From NCBI RefSeq assembly GCF_027942865.1, contig NC_134525.1, positions 23,435,657-23,499,656 on the forward strand: DNA of 64,000 bases. Direction: 5' to 3'. Of the stretch, positions 12,890 through 37,156 are shown in pieces (the first letter of the stretch is position 1; every line of letters begins with the position of its first letter). Below the pieces are notes generated by a model. The model was not told the origin of the DNA. It saw nothing but the letters and a program-made list of their open reading frames with translations, and searched no databases. The translations under genes were made by a program, and so were the position numbers. The DNA comes from Odontesthes bonariensis (taxonomy: Eukaryota; Chordata; Actinopteri; Atheriniformes; Atherinopsidae).

Positions 12890-13680
12890 GCATTCAGGTG
12901 TGTGTTAATGGAATGACAAGGAGGAGAGACATCAGCAATGATCTTACAAGTCGTTGCTGCCCATCATTCTGGGAATGGTTGTAAGGCCATTTAAAAACCA
13001 ATTTGGAGTCCGTCGTTCTACAGTTAGAAAGATTATTCACAAGTGGAAGACATTCAAGACAGCTGTCAATCTTCCCAGGAGTGGACGTCCCAGAAAGTTC
13101 ACCCTAAAGTCAGACCGTGCAAAATCTTAAAGCTAAAACTTTGACCCTACAGGACTCAGTCAGTATGTTCAATCTTAAAGTTCATGACTGTACGATTTGA
13201 AAAAGACTGAAACAATATATTTGGAGAGGTTGCCAGGAGAAAGCCTCTTCTCACAAAGTTCCGTCTGAACGAACCATAGCACTTCTGGAGCGATGTCCTT
13301 TGGACAGATGAGACCCGCAGAGATGTTTGGTCATAATGCACTACGCTATGCGTGGTGAAAACCAAACGCCATATCCGCACAAACACCTCACATTAACTGT
13401 CAAGCACGATGGTGGCGGTTTCATGATTTGGGCTTGTTTTGCAGCCACGGGACTTGAGAATCTTGCAGTCATTGAGTCGACCATGAACACTGTGTACCGA
13501 GGTATTCTAGAGTCAAACGTGAGGCCATCTGTCTGACGACTAAAGTTTGGTGAAGACAGGGTCATGCAACAGGACAGTGATCTCAAGCCTATCAGCAAAT
13601 CTATAACAACAACTGAAAAAGAACAGAATCATGCAGCTGCAATGGCTCAGTCAGACCTCAAGATGAATAAAATGCAATAA
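12890..13680 (+). mobile_element. Tc1/mariner-type transposon relic
   Basis: The plus strand retains broken pieces of a Tc1-like transposase. An N-terminal HTH-like stretch (about 12900-13130) has stops. A DDE-region fragment at about 13405-13530 reads GGGFMIWACFAATGLENLAV, the equivalent of the family's GGGSVMxWGCF motif. Stops and frameshifts separate the parts, so it cannot encode an active enzyme. Clear terminal inverted repeats were not found. Confidence 0.75.
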
Positions 13681-14059
13681 TATTCTACTTAGAGCTATGT
13701 TTACAGAGGGAAATGATTCACTATTTCCTATCTGTGTGTGACATTACTGCAAGTACGTGACTGGCCTGACTTATTGGTACCCCTGAACTTAGAGCTCTGA
13801 AATTTAAATATCTTGAAGAATAAATGAAGAAAAACTCATAAACAAGGTCCTCCATGTAATGGGATATAAATACAGACATAGATGCTACCATAAAACACAC
13901 ACTGAGCCTAGAAGAGGCCTTATAAGACAGCATTGTTGAAAGAAGGGCATAAAAAGGTCAACAAACTTTAACAGATAAGCTCGTTTCCCACAGTTGAGCT
14001 CTTAGGGAATCAGTTCAATGATTGGTGACTAAATTAAGTCAGTTAGGAAAAGAACAACC

Positions 14060-14208
14060 TACATACAGTAAAACAGGGCGGTGGTTTTATCATGTTGTGG
14101 GGCTGCTTTGCTGCCTCTGGCACTGGAGGCACTGGATGTATCAATGGAATGCTGAAATCTGAAAATGACCAGCATTATAGAGAAACCAGTGTTTCAATAC
14201 TATGTTGG
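14060..14208 (+). mobile_element. Second Tc1-like transposase fragment, interrupted by an LTR
   Basis: About 14078-14180 translates as GGFIMLWGCFAASGTGGTG and onward, again the Tc1 DDE-region motif. The fragment is cut at 14208 by the solo LTR and may continue after 14634. It is a separate copy from the relic at 12890-13680. Confidence 0.7.
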
Positions 14209-14629
14209 TGTAACAAGGGTTAATCTGACTTGTGCATAATTCCACAAAATTATTGTTTTAATTGTTTTTTATGACATTTATAAGATTAGTCAGGTGGAAC
14301 TTTCATTTTTGTTTCTGTACGTTCTTTTATGGGAGGAGCAACATTTGTGACAAAAGATACGGTCCCGCCAAAACTCTTCCTCTCTTTTGTGATGTTCGGT
14401 GAGGAAAGGTGAGCTCCCATTTTGTCACTTATATTTGTCATTTTATTTAGTATATGTTGCTCCATATTTCACTTATTTGTGCTAATGTTTGCGTCATTGT
14501 AATTGTGCTCTCTTTTATGATGTTCGGTGAGGAAAGGTTGGGAAATAAAAAGACCTTCGAAAGAGCAGCAGTGTGGTCTCCATCCATTAACCATTAAAAA
14601 CACAACGCAGAGGTTCCATACCGGTTACA
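14209..14629. mobile_element. Solo LTR (421 bp) with 4-bp target-site duplication
   Basis: The element starts TGTAAC and ends GTTACA (canonical TG...CA with inverted ends). It is flanked on both sides by TTGG (14205-14208 and 14630-14633). It carries an AATAAA signal and an internal duplication of 'gatgttcggtgaggaaaggt' (about 14390 and 14517). No gag, pol or env sequence is adjacent, so this is a solo LTR left by LTR-LTR recombination. A 4-bp duplication fits a Gypsy-type element; the family is inferred. Confidence 0.75.
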
Positions 14630-14633
14630 TTGG

Positions 14634-17600
14634 AAGCAAAGATTTTGGATGTCTCTGCCTAAAGGACACATCCAACAACAGAAGGGATTGGTTCAAAGGG
14701 AGAAGATGATGCTGGTGACACATGGACGTTAAAACTAGCCAATGTCAGCGAGCCTTAACTCGCTGGGAAGCCCCTTTGGATTCCTTTGTGACATTACAGA
14801 CAATAACACACCTTCAAGGGTGACAGTGGTCTTAGATCTTATTTGTACACAATCTACCCGACAGTGGATTAGTGGAATCCAAACTTTTTTTAAAATCTTT
14901 TCCAGCATGATAAACATCAACAACTAATTTTTCAAAATCCTTTCATAACCATGTGCCTTGAAGATCAGACTTCGATGGGTCCCTGCTCCTAACAACAAAC
15001 ATGGCATCTGCTCACATCTGATTGTCATCTCTTTGATTGAAAATAACTTTTACCCTCAGATCAAGCATTATTCTACAGCTTTACCCTGCTCACAGACATG
15101 CAACGCACCGTAAATAACGCACCAGTGTTTATTTCTTCTTTTCATTTGGGTGAATCTGCTCCCTTTATGTAATACATTAGAAATGCTTTGTAAATGTGAG
15201 AAAAAGTATCGAAGAAAACTAATGAAATGGAAATGGTTGGGCTTTTTATTAATCAAATCTAATGAGATTGGTGTCAGTGGAGGTGGTGACCTCACCTTCT
15301 GAGGAACTTGACCTCCCGAGGAGAGTTTGTAGTCTAACAGGTGTCGTTGTAGAGCAGGAGTTCGTGGAGTTTGTGGAGCCACTGTACACTGTATTCTGAT
15401 GAGAGCCTCCTCTCTCATTTACACTCCCAATGACAGGCGTGAATCAAAGGTTGGTGGGATTTTACAGAAGGTCAGCCAATTAACCCTGCTTTCAGTTTTC
15501 ATTTACTTTGTGAAAGTCTTCATTAGTTACATAAGTGTTCCGACAGAAACAAACAAAAGAGAGAATTTTATCTGCAGCCGGACTACACTTTCCAACTTGT
15601 GCTGTGCTGTCTTTTGTCTGTCAGCAACTGGATCAAAACCTGCGTCAGCTGCTTTGAAAGGGAAAGCGGTGTTTTGGGAATGAGGGAATAATCTTTTAAT
15701 GATGTTCGGCTTTTTTTTTCCTTTTTGGGGGTCATTTTATAGTCCTACAATGGGTCAAACGGAGGTCTGTCCCCTTCTTCTACCTCGCGCAATCTTTCTG
15801 AAATCTGCTCCATTCCATGAATGGAACTTTGCTTTAAGCACCGAGTAGGTCACAGTGGTGTGCGACAACCAGGATGCAAGCAACGTAGTGCCTTTTGTCA
15901 TAATATGAACGCAGGTACACAAATGAAATAAAATCAGACAACAGCTGCATATTTGGATATAGTTTGCACAGATGATATTCATGCAAGATTTTTATTGGAT
16001 GCATTTCCCCCTGTTTTCTCAAAACCGACAATTCTTCAGAGGGGAAGAAAGAAAGTATGTAAAAGAAGTTAGGCCATTGTGCTGAGAATCTCTGCTCTCT
16101 ATGACATGGCAGAGGTATAGGGGACACTCCCACAGAGTGCAGTAAAGCCATTGCCTGAGGTGATTCTCAACTGGAAAGCCGCAGTGGCTTGTACAGCCAG
16201 AGGCCGATGGCCACACGGTGAATGTTTGTGGTGGTGGAAGTAAACTTTTGTGAGAAAAGACATGATTATTTAAATGTGTCAAATTGGAGAAAATGTGTCA
16301 CCATTGGCTCCAATCTCAAATATTTCCGAACACACCCAAGCTTGTGCAGCTTACCTAATAAAGACATTACGATGACATCTAGTCTTTGTGCACAGCCAAA
16401 CACAAACCCTGACGAATCCAAATCATACCCTTAACCTTAACTGACACCTCATCCCATAAGCTCTGACCTCAGAAATGGCATTTTTGCCTTTTAGACTGGG
16501 CTCTGGTCTACATGAGGACCACTGGTTCTCACAAGCTAGGTGTTTAAACAATGAAACACCTCCCCCCCAAAAGAGTGGAAAGAGAACAGATTTCTTTTAT
16601 TGTATTGTTTTGACTGAACATGCAAATTTAGAGAGATTCTCCCTTGTTTCCATTTCTACAGACCAATAAATTGGCTCCCCACATGAACTGACGAAGCACT
16701 TCTGACCTTGGGTAAACGATCCAAAGCTTCCTGGCTTGTCAGGATGCAGCTGCACGTTTGTGTAAGTGAGTTTCGCAAAATATTCCTCTTTTTTCCATCG
16801 GTCTCTGCCCAAAGCTTCTGCTGAGGAACCGCATTTTGTAATGCTATAGCGGTGCATCGGGAGTGGAAATCAGAAAACTGCCACTGGGGTGAAAATTGAT
16901 CTCTATTGGCCTTATTGTCTGAATCTTTAACACTGACAAACTCAGCCTATTGTACCACAGAAAGGGGGCCACTTGAGGCCCACGAGGCAGACGGCTTACC
17001 AGTAACAGGGGCATTTAGAAATCCAATCACAAGTTGATTTCAGTTCTTTAAACGCGGAAAAAGAAGAAAAGAAAAAGAAGGTTTCTGTTTTGTAAGTCAT
17101 CAAGGGAACAATCTTTTCCAATCCTTGTCAGTTTATGGTTGTAACGGCATGTAACCGTGATCTATGTACATCTGTTGTCCCAAACCACGGCACGACTACT
17201 GTACTGACAGTCACAAATAATATCATTTAATGTTATTCAGTCCAAACAAAACCGTATGTGAGTGAAAACAATTACAAGGAAATTCAATGAGTCACTCCAT
17301 TTGCGGCCCACATGCCACAGCCATGGTAATCTATTCCAAATGGACCTCTCTTTCTCCTCCAGATTCCAGACACACATATGACCGACCGTACATCTGAGGA
17401 CTCCCTCTGCCCCAGTCAGAGGAGGGGAGAGCTTTCCTGCACTGAGCGATGCTTTTCATTAAACTCCACAGGAACCCTGTCGCCTGCCTGTCGGGCCAGT
17501 CTATATCCAGGTCATCAAAAATTATTCAAATGGGGCCGGTGCGTTGCTTTTTGCTCGCGTTCGGGACTGCCGTGTTCTCCAACTTCAGAGGAAGCGGTTT

Positions 17601-20600
17601 GAGACGATAATCCTTTTAAACCATCACATCTTTAAACTGATCTGTCTCACATGGTGACAGAAGATTCAAAGCCACCAATATCTTATACTCTGGATTCTTA
17701 TGGTAATGAGGACACAGCTTCCCATTGTGCACTCCAGTCGAAATGGACATGGTGCACATAACAACATAACAAACCGACTTCTTTTAAAGCCCCTCTTGCC
17801 GGAGAAAGACTTTTGTGTAACGTATGATATCAAAGAGAAGTTTTAACATCATAACATGAGATTTCTACTAAATCAGATTTGAAACGTCCCTTCCACGTGC
17901 ATTAAGGAAGTTCTGATTCATCCGCAAGAATAACTTTGGAAACAATTTGAGGCACTTTCATCGATTTGGGATATTTTTACGGACAGAAAAGAGTCTGTTT
18001 TTTTCCCCCCTTAAACACTTCTCACGTTTAAATATACAAGTGATTTTGATTTGATATTGATTGGCTGTATCAATTAATTTGACTCTTCCTTGAATCAACA
18101 TTTGACTCCATAAAGTCATGGATTTTTCTTCTGAACATCTTCATACACTTTTTTCTTTCCTATACTTGATATAAGGGTATCTGAATTGCCTTTCGGTGTA
18201 AAATCAGCTCCACGGCTCACCCCCGGCGATTCAACAAAATTTCTCAAACTTCCCAACTCCGGTAGTTTATTTTCCTGAACATTTTGCTGGTGGAAAATGT
18301 AACTATAATCATGGCGATTTCCCAAATAACGGTCATGGAGGAATTATTCATCAAGTCACTTCCGCAGAGTGTGGGTAAAATGGACAAATTTCAACTGAAT
18401 TATTGAGCAAGTCTTAAGGGTTTCAAAAGAGTTATTCGGGGGGAGAAAAAAGGGGAAGAAAAAAAAAAAGAATATCTGCTATTTTGCTTACGGAGATCAA
18501 TTTGAAGAAGGTTTACTGGGCCCTGTTCAGCTGGAATTTGGAATAATACATGTGAAATACGTACATATATATTTGAAAAAGTAAACATCTTAACACATTT
18601 CAGCATAAATAAAATACCGTTGAATCACTTCTCCCGTATCCACAGGACTGTTTTAACAGATTAGACGATACCCACAGAATGATGTCACAAAGTAGCACTT
18701 TTTTTTTTACTTAATACACACTTTGAGCAGTGGATGTTAAAAAAAAAACTTTCATGCCATCTGCGTCAAGATGCAGACTTCGAGTTTGTACCATGCCAGA
18801 AAAATGATAAAGATAAAAGCGTTCCTATCTAATTAGTAAGCACTTTGATGTCAGAACACTTTTCAAAATGAGAAACTTAAAGTTGAAACACGTAGGCGAT
18901 GTGAGATTGAATGTCCACGGCCTTGTGGGTGTGTGGGACCTCTGTTGTGTGGCCCCAGGATGTTGTCGGTGGATTCTCTGGGTCCTGTGGGTCGTGCCGT
19001 GCAGGGGCCTCTATGGGCTGGGCTCGTTCCGACTCATCTCATGGTTGATCAGTTTGGGATCCAGCGAGATTGGAGGCCAGATTGCTTTGGGCTCCTTCGC
19101 TGTTTTCCTTGAGCTGCTTTAGACGATTTTTCTCTGGCGTGTGGATGTACATTAGTCTGCCGGCAGAGGCAGCAGCAATTATGGAGGTGCTGCCACATGG
19201 GCCGGTGTGCTGGGTCTGCAACAAGGCTTATTTGGGCTGGGGGTGTCAAATTAACTTCCACGAAAATACTACGATTGAAGATTTCCCACTGGAACACTGC
19301 AATGTGATGAGAGGATCAATAGAATTTACTTTGCCAGTCATTGGCTTCCATGGTTGCACCGATCAGTGTCGCAGCGGAGGCTGCAGAGTTACATTTATTG
19401 ACCCAAATAGAAGTGAAGCTGAACCCAGGATCACAGGCCAGAGCTGCTGATAATTCCCTGCACCAGCAGGAGGTCACTGCCATCTTCTGGAAGGAAGACA
19501 GTTTTACAGATCACACGGAGGGCTGTCACCTTCAAATGAATCCTGCTCATTTTTTCAAACAAAATGCAACAAAAACAAGTTGTTGGAGGGAATTTATTAA
19601 AAACAGAATACGTCAAATATTCCTTTTCAATAGGAATCGAGCTGTCAAGCCGTACTTCTCGAGGATGATCCTACGGGCTCAGTTCACCTTTCCTTGAAAA
19701 TTTTCTGCATTATTCTTGGCAAAAATCACTCAAGAGTGTCACTGTGTGGTCACTTTTTATTCTCTCCCCAGGTGCGTTACTGGATGACCGGACTTTGCCT
19801 GTGTCATTTCTTATTCTCTCGCTGTTATGCTTCTGGTCTTTGTCTTGTAAAATGTAAATATTGGTCCCACCTGATCCTGAGCACTCTGGTGGTTTTCTCT
19901 CAGGACTGTTCTGTATTTTATTAAATCCATCTTTCCTTTTATCCTGACTGTGCGGATGGTTCCTACACACAGTGATGAGAACTGAGGCCAAACAGTTTTA
20001 CCTCCTAAAGTGTCATTTGGCACATTTCTATCAGGCTGTAATTTGTCTTTTAGTGAGGAATGACATCTGTCTGGCTACTCTAATATGAAGCTCTTGCTGA
20101 TGAGGAGCTACACCGACGGCTGTCCTTGTGTTACGTTCTCCAAACTCCACAAAAGACGACTAGATCTCACTCGTAATGCCTTGCTAGTTTCCTGTCTGAC
20201 AAAGTTCCTGTTCTGACATCACCTCATCAAGAACGTTTACAGGCAAACCTTTATGAGAGAGACTACATGAGGAGGCACAGCTGCCAGCTACAGCAGCATG
20301 TGAGAATCTACTGATAAAAAAAAAAAACAAGAGCCAAATTGTTGGGACCCTTCTTTATGAAAAAAGACACGCTATTGATTAGTGGATTATGGGGAGGCTT
20401 TTCAGGTGAGTTGCCTCTATTTTTGGGATTTTTGTTTTGATTGTTTTAGGTATAAAAAAAAAATCTCAGCTTTCCAATGATGCACTTAGTTTATAAAAGG
20501 GGAAAAGAAAACCAAAGATGGGGGCTGTCATTGGGGTTAAATATGTCCAATGAACGGAGGCATCACTGCACTGCAGTCAGTACAATCACTTTTCTGTTTA

Positions 20601-21873
20601 TCCACACATCACAGATTGTAATATGCTGTGGACATGAAACCCATGTTCCAAGTGTTATACTTGAAGAACACTTAATGCAGTCCGTTTTCGTCTCCCTTCC
20701 TTTTTAGAGTTTGATTTTGGACAAACGTCGTCTTGTTTATTCATGTTTACTACCCCAAACAGGGTGTGACATCTGCGTCACATATTTATCATAGCCAATC
20801 ATTTAAGACATGGATTACTATAAGTACCTGTTGGCTTAGGAATGACACAGCACTCCCATCTGTCTCCTAAACGGCCGAGCCGCACAGAACCGGCCGAGTG
20901 GAAAATATTGCTCAACGCACCACTTCAAGGGAAATTTATACTCCTCATTAAAACGCCGCAAACATGTTTCTGCCGGTGCAGGTCCAATAAGATGTTAAAC
21001 AGCAAAAACGCATTGAGTTACAACTTCATAATAATGTTTATTCATTAGGGACAGCGCAGTCTTTGCGTAAATCCTTTGCGTACATAGTGGTTTGTCAGTT
21101 CAAGACATGAAAACACAAGTAAAAGCAGTCCAAGAGACTAACTGACGAAATAAAATAAGCCGGCTTGTGTCTTTTTTCTCTTGCTGGCTTTGCTTTCCAC
21201 ATCAGTGCACCGTTTTAATCGTAGCAACTCCCTTTAAGTCCATTTTTTTTTTTCTCTTTACGTTCTCGCTGTCATAACAAATTTGAAACATCTCTCCCAT
21301 TGTCATCGCTCCAACTTATTCCCTCTGCCTATCTGACATTGTTGTCTTTCAGCGCTCCCAGTTATCTAATGCCTCTGTTAAACCCATATGCTGCGTTATA
21401 GCAGCAGATGTGGCGACTTGAATCAAGAAAATGGCAAAAAACATCCATTTGCCGCACATCAGGAGCCTTAGTAAAAGCATCCGGGCACTGAAGTGAGCCT
21501 GCCCTGTCACATTTTCCCTGTTTTAGACTCCAGAACAGCAACCCTTGAGGGCAGTTTGGTCCAGCAGTGTCTTATGAAGGCACTTTATCAGGGCCTACTT
21601 CGCTGCAGCGTCCTGTTGTGTCAAACACCTCTCGTGGTTTGTTTGGGACACTGGCAAACGGAAGACTCCATATTACTCGTACCTTGGCAGGGAGTCCCCA
21701 ACATTTCTACGCTTACTTTAAGTACCTCTGGTAAAAACCTCATGGCGGGCATCAGGGCTGCCGGGCTATCTCTTGCTGGAGGGACGAACCTGGTGTCTCA
21801 TCCAAGTTGTTGGAGCTGATGAAACAAAGAAAATGAGATCTTGTGTTTGGCTAAATTGTCAACGGTTTATCCA
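14634..21873. other. Intergenic region between ahrr and anks6
   Basis: No gene is supported. About 18870-19480 is unusually G/T-rich with open frames on both strands (the longest about 126 codons, without an ATG start). It resembles decayed repeat coding DNA, but I cannot name the family. Poly(A)/poly(T) runs occur at about 18456, 18698, 20316 and 21243. The last part before 21874 is the anks6 3' UTR on the minus strand. Confidence 0.5.
21037..21042 (-). terminator. anks6: Candidate polyadenylation signal of anks6
   Basis: TTTATT on the plus strand is AATAAA on the minus strand, about 830 nt past the anks6 stop codon. It is the first good hexamer I noticed downstream; use is inferred. Confidence 0.45.
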
Positions 21874-33121
<11,248 letters not shown>

Positions 33122-34402
33122 TTCTTCATTTGGCGTGTCGTTTGGTCTCCATTTAGCTCCGGGTTGTTGTTGTTTTTTTTCTTTTATCGACGAAGCGATG
33201 CAAAACTTTTTCCTCTGTCACTTGGCCTGTGTTTGGAAGTCATGACGCACAGTGAAAAGGAGTTTAGTCGTAACGGTGGGGACTGTTCTTCTCCTTTCCG
33301 AACATTACACCCGGGAACTCGTTTCCAGTCCTAACGGTTTCTTACTTCTTTCTTACAAAACAAATGTCTGGCAGCCAGCCGGTGCTGCCCGGTTCCGTTA
33401 CTTGTTGAAGAATTTGACCACCATCAAGGCCACTACAATGCAACATAGAACTTCCGCTTTTACTTTTCAAAATAAAAGTAGAATCCTTTCCTACAGCTAG
33501 TAGGACTCACTGAGTGAAGGAAGGGCAAGCAAGATGCCAAAGTATGGCCCACGATGGCATATCGTGTCATTTAGAAATCAAATAATCAAATTTGTCTTTT
33601 TGAGACAAAATGATTATGCTCCTATATGTTTCTCCTTGAATGAATACTCAATGATTAGCAGCAAAAATACACCGTCTTTGTGTTGCTTTTACCTGACAGG
33701 ATGTGTTTTAGCATTTTATCTAACTTGACAAAGCGCAACTGTGACGTACATTACATGCATTTTCACTGCATCCTGGTGGTGACAATGAGGAACTGCAACA
33801 AAACACAAACTAGATGACTCAACTTTTTAGTACCATCGTTCTGTGCATGTTGGGATGTGAGAATTACTAATTACATCAGTATGTTTTTGCACAGGAATTA
33901 ATTGCATTAGAGAGCTTAATTATTTCAAGCACAGTCAAATTCCAAAGCATGGCCAGGTTTCTTATTTATTTGTTTTAAAAAGAAAATGTAGCCAGTTAAG
34001 TCTTGATACTATTACTTTTTTGGGGTTATTCCGAAAATTAGTTACCGAAAAGTTACCGAAACAAAATATTTATATATCATAATCAATCATCAGTTCTGTG
34101 GTTAATTGGAAACATTGCTAAGAGTGGACATCAGTGTCTCCTGCCCTCTAGAGAGCCGACAAACTACAGTAGTCAGTCAGAGCCAATGGAAATGGGTGGC
34201 CGCTAGACGTCGCTGTCAATTATGTATCCGTTTTTATGACTAAAGAAGAAGTAGCAGAGACCCGGATGAAGAGAACATATTCAGGAAGCGGGCCTCAACT
34301 TGTCCTTTTCCTCTAGGAGCTAACCACGTTGGTGGCACCCGTTCCTGGCTCACCGCTGTTCGCTTGAATTTCTTCCGAATAAGTCGGTCAGGAATAATTA
34401 CA
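33122..34402. other. Divergent intergenic region of anks6 (minus) and rps20 (plus)
   Basis: About 1.3 kb separates the two start codons. The anks6 5' UTR and promoter lie at the left end, and the rps20 promoter and 5' UTR at the right. Between them the sequence is AT-rich with no supported gene. The heads of the two genes face apart, so shared promoter elements are possible but not shown. Confidence 0.6.
34304..34402 (+). promoter_or_regulatory. rps20: rps20 5' UTR with TOP-like tract and conserved segments
   Basis: A pyrimidine tract (ccttttcctct, 34304-34314) could be the 5'-terminal oligopyrimidine start typical of ribosomal protein mRNAs, which puts them under mTOR translational control. 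Further down, 34349-34364 (ctcaccgctgttcgct) and 34381-34393 (aagtcggtcagga) match segments I remember from the human RPS20 5' UTR in the same order. Exact transcription start is inferred. Confidence 0.5.
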
Positions 34403-35867
<1,465 letters not shown>

Positions 35868-35883
35868 GCAGTGTTGACTTTTA

Positions 35884-35889
35884 AATAAA
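35884..35889 (+). terminator. rps20: Polyadenylation signal of rps20
   Basis: AATAAA lies 17 nt after the TAA stop, a typical very short 3' UTR for a ribosomal protein gene. Confidence 0.85.
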
Positions 35890-37156
35890 GAAACAAATAA
35901 GTAAACTGATGTGATGTTTTCCTCTGTTTGTTATGGGAATCTTTAACGTGGAATCTGTATCGCCTCAAAGTGACAGGAAAGTGGAACAGTTCAACCAGGG
36001 TGAGATCTGGTTGAACTGTCTTTAATGCAAAGGGAAGGAGCTTCAGTGTCCTTTTATCTTTGGGCATAAAAACACTACCTTCATTAAGTAGTTCTAACTG
36101 ATTTATTTGGATAAATGAGGATCAGAGTAGTTAAACCTTTTTTTTGTGGGGGGGGGGTTAATTCTTTCCTTTTATAATAGTGAACCATAATATTCTATAC
36201 ATGTAGATGCAACAAATATGAGATAACATTTGGGAAACTGCTAAGATTGCAGTAGACAAAGTAATTGAAGCACTTCTCAAAGTAATATATGTCAGTTGAG
36301 TTTTCTGTGCTGAAGTATAGTCAGATTCTCATTACCATGCGGTGTCTTTTCCTAAGTCCCCTTGGAGTTTTCCTACCACCTTTCCTTACGACAAACATAA
36401 AACCTCTGGATAACAATGTGATTTCATTAGATAGGGTACATCACACACTTTAGTAGAATATTAATCAAACAGCTGGAGGTGCTGTAGAGCCATATTATTG
36501 CATCCCTGGTATAAATGTGGTTGTGAATGTTTTTTTTTTTCTACCAGGTTTCCTTAACCCCTGGATGTTTTTTTCCCAGCAAAGTCGGGGGGAGGGACTG
36601 TTTCAGATGCCTGTTCCTCTGAAACGGGCATCATGAGGTCAGTCGTTTCATTATTCGACCGTGCCCCTGGTTCAAGAGCCACAACAGATTAACTGTTTTT
36701 ATAAGATATATGTTCTTCATGCAACATTTCTCAAATGTATTATTGGAGGTAACATAACTTCAATCATACAGCTCAAACGACTTTGTTTGAGAAACTAAAT
36801 GTACACATATCTGCTTTATTTTTAAGTGCACAGCAAATAAATAAAAACACCTTAAAACTGCATCAGCAATTTCTGGGTTTGTATTAAAGGAGTTTTCTTT
36901 TAGTTTCCAAGAAATCCTCGAGTAACAAAGCAAGCTCCAACCTCGCAGACACACAAGAAGAGGAGCAGATCCCTCCAAGCTGATTGGTCACACCTGAGTT
37001 CACACCTGCTTCCAATAAAAAGTGATTACCAGCTGGTGGTTTTCAGTGGAAGAAAGTCAGAGTACCTCCTGCCCGCCCCCCTGCAGCTTCTTTTAACGTC
37101 ACAGCGTCCTGTGAGTTGAAAGAGTGGCTTTTGAGTCAGAGTTTGTGCTACCTCTT
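35890..37156 (+). other. Intergenic region and promoter of the KIF20 gene
   Basis: No other gene is supported. A G-run lies at about 36150. Near the right end are two inverted CCAAT boxes, ATTGG at 36983-36987 and CCAAT at 37012-37016, spaced 29 bp. An in-frame TGA at 37112 precedes the kinesin start codon. Confidence 0.6.
36983..37016. promoter_or_regulatory. Paired CCAAT boxes upstream of the KIF20 gene
   Basis: ATTGG (36983-36987) and CCAAT (37012-37016) are about three helical turns apart, 140-175 bp upstream of the start codon. NF-Y-bound CCAAT pairs at about 30-bp spacing are typical of G2/M cell-cycle promoters, matching a mitotic kinesin. I did not find a clear CHR element. Confidence 0.45.

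Noticed and set aside
19070-19450. Plus-strand 126-codon open frame.
   Set aside because: It begins with TTG and has no ATG near the start. It shows no domain, and the frame lies in a repeat-like G/T-rich block.
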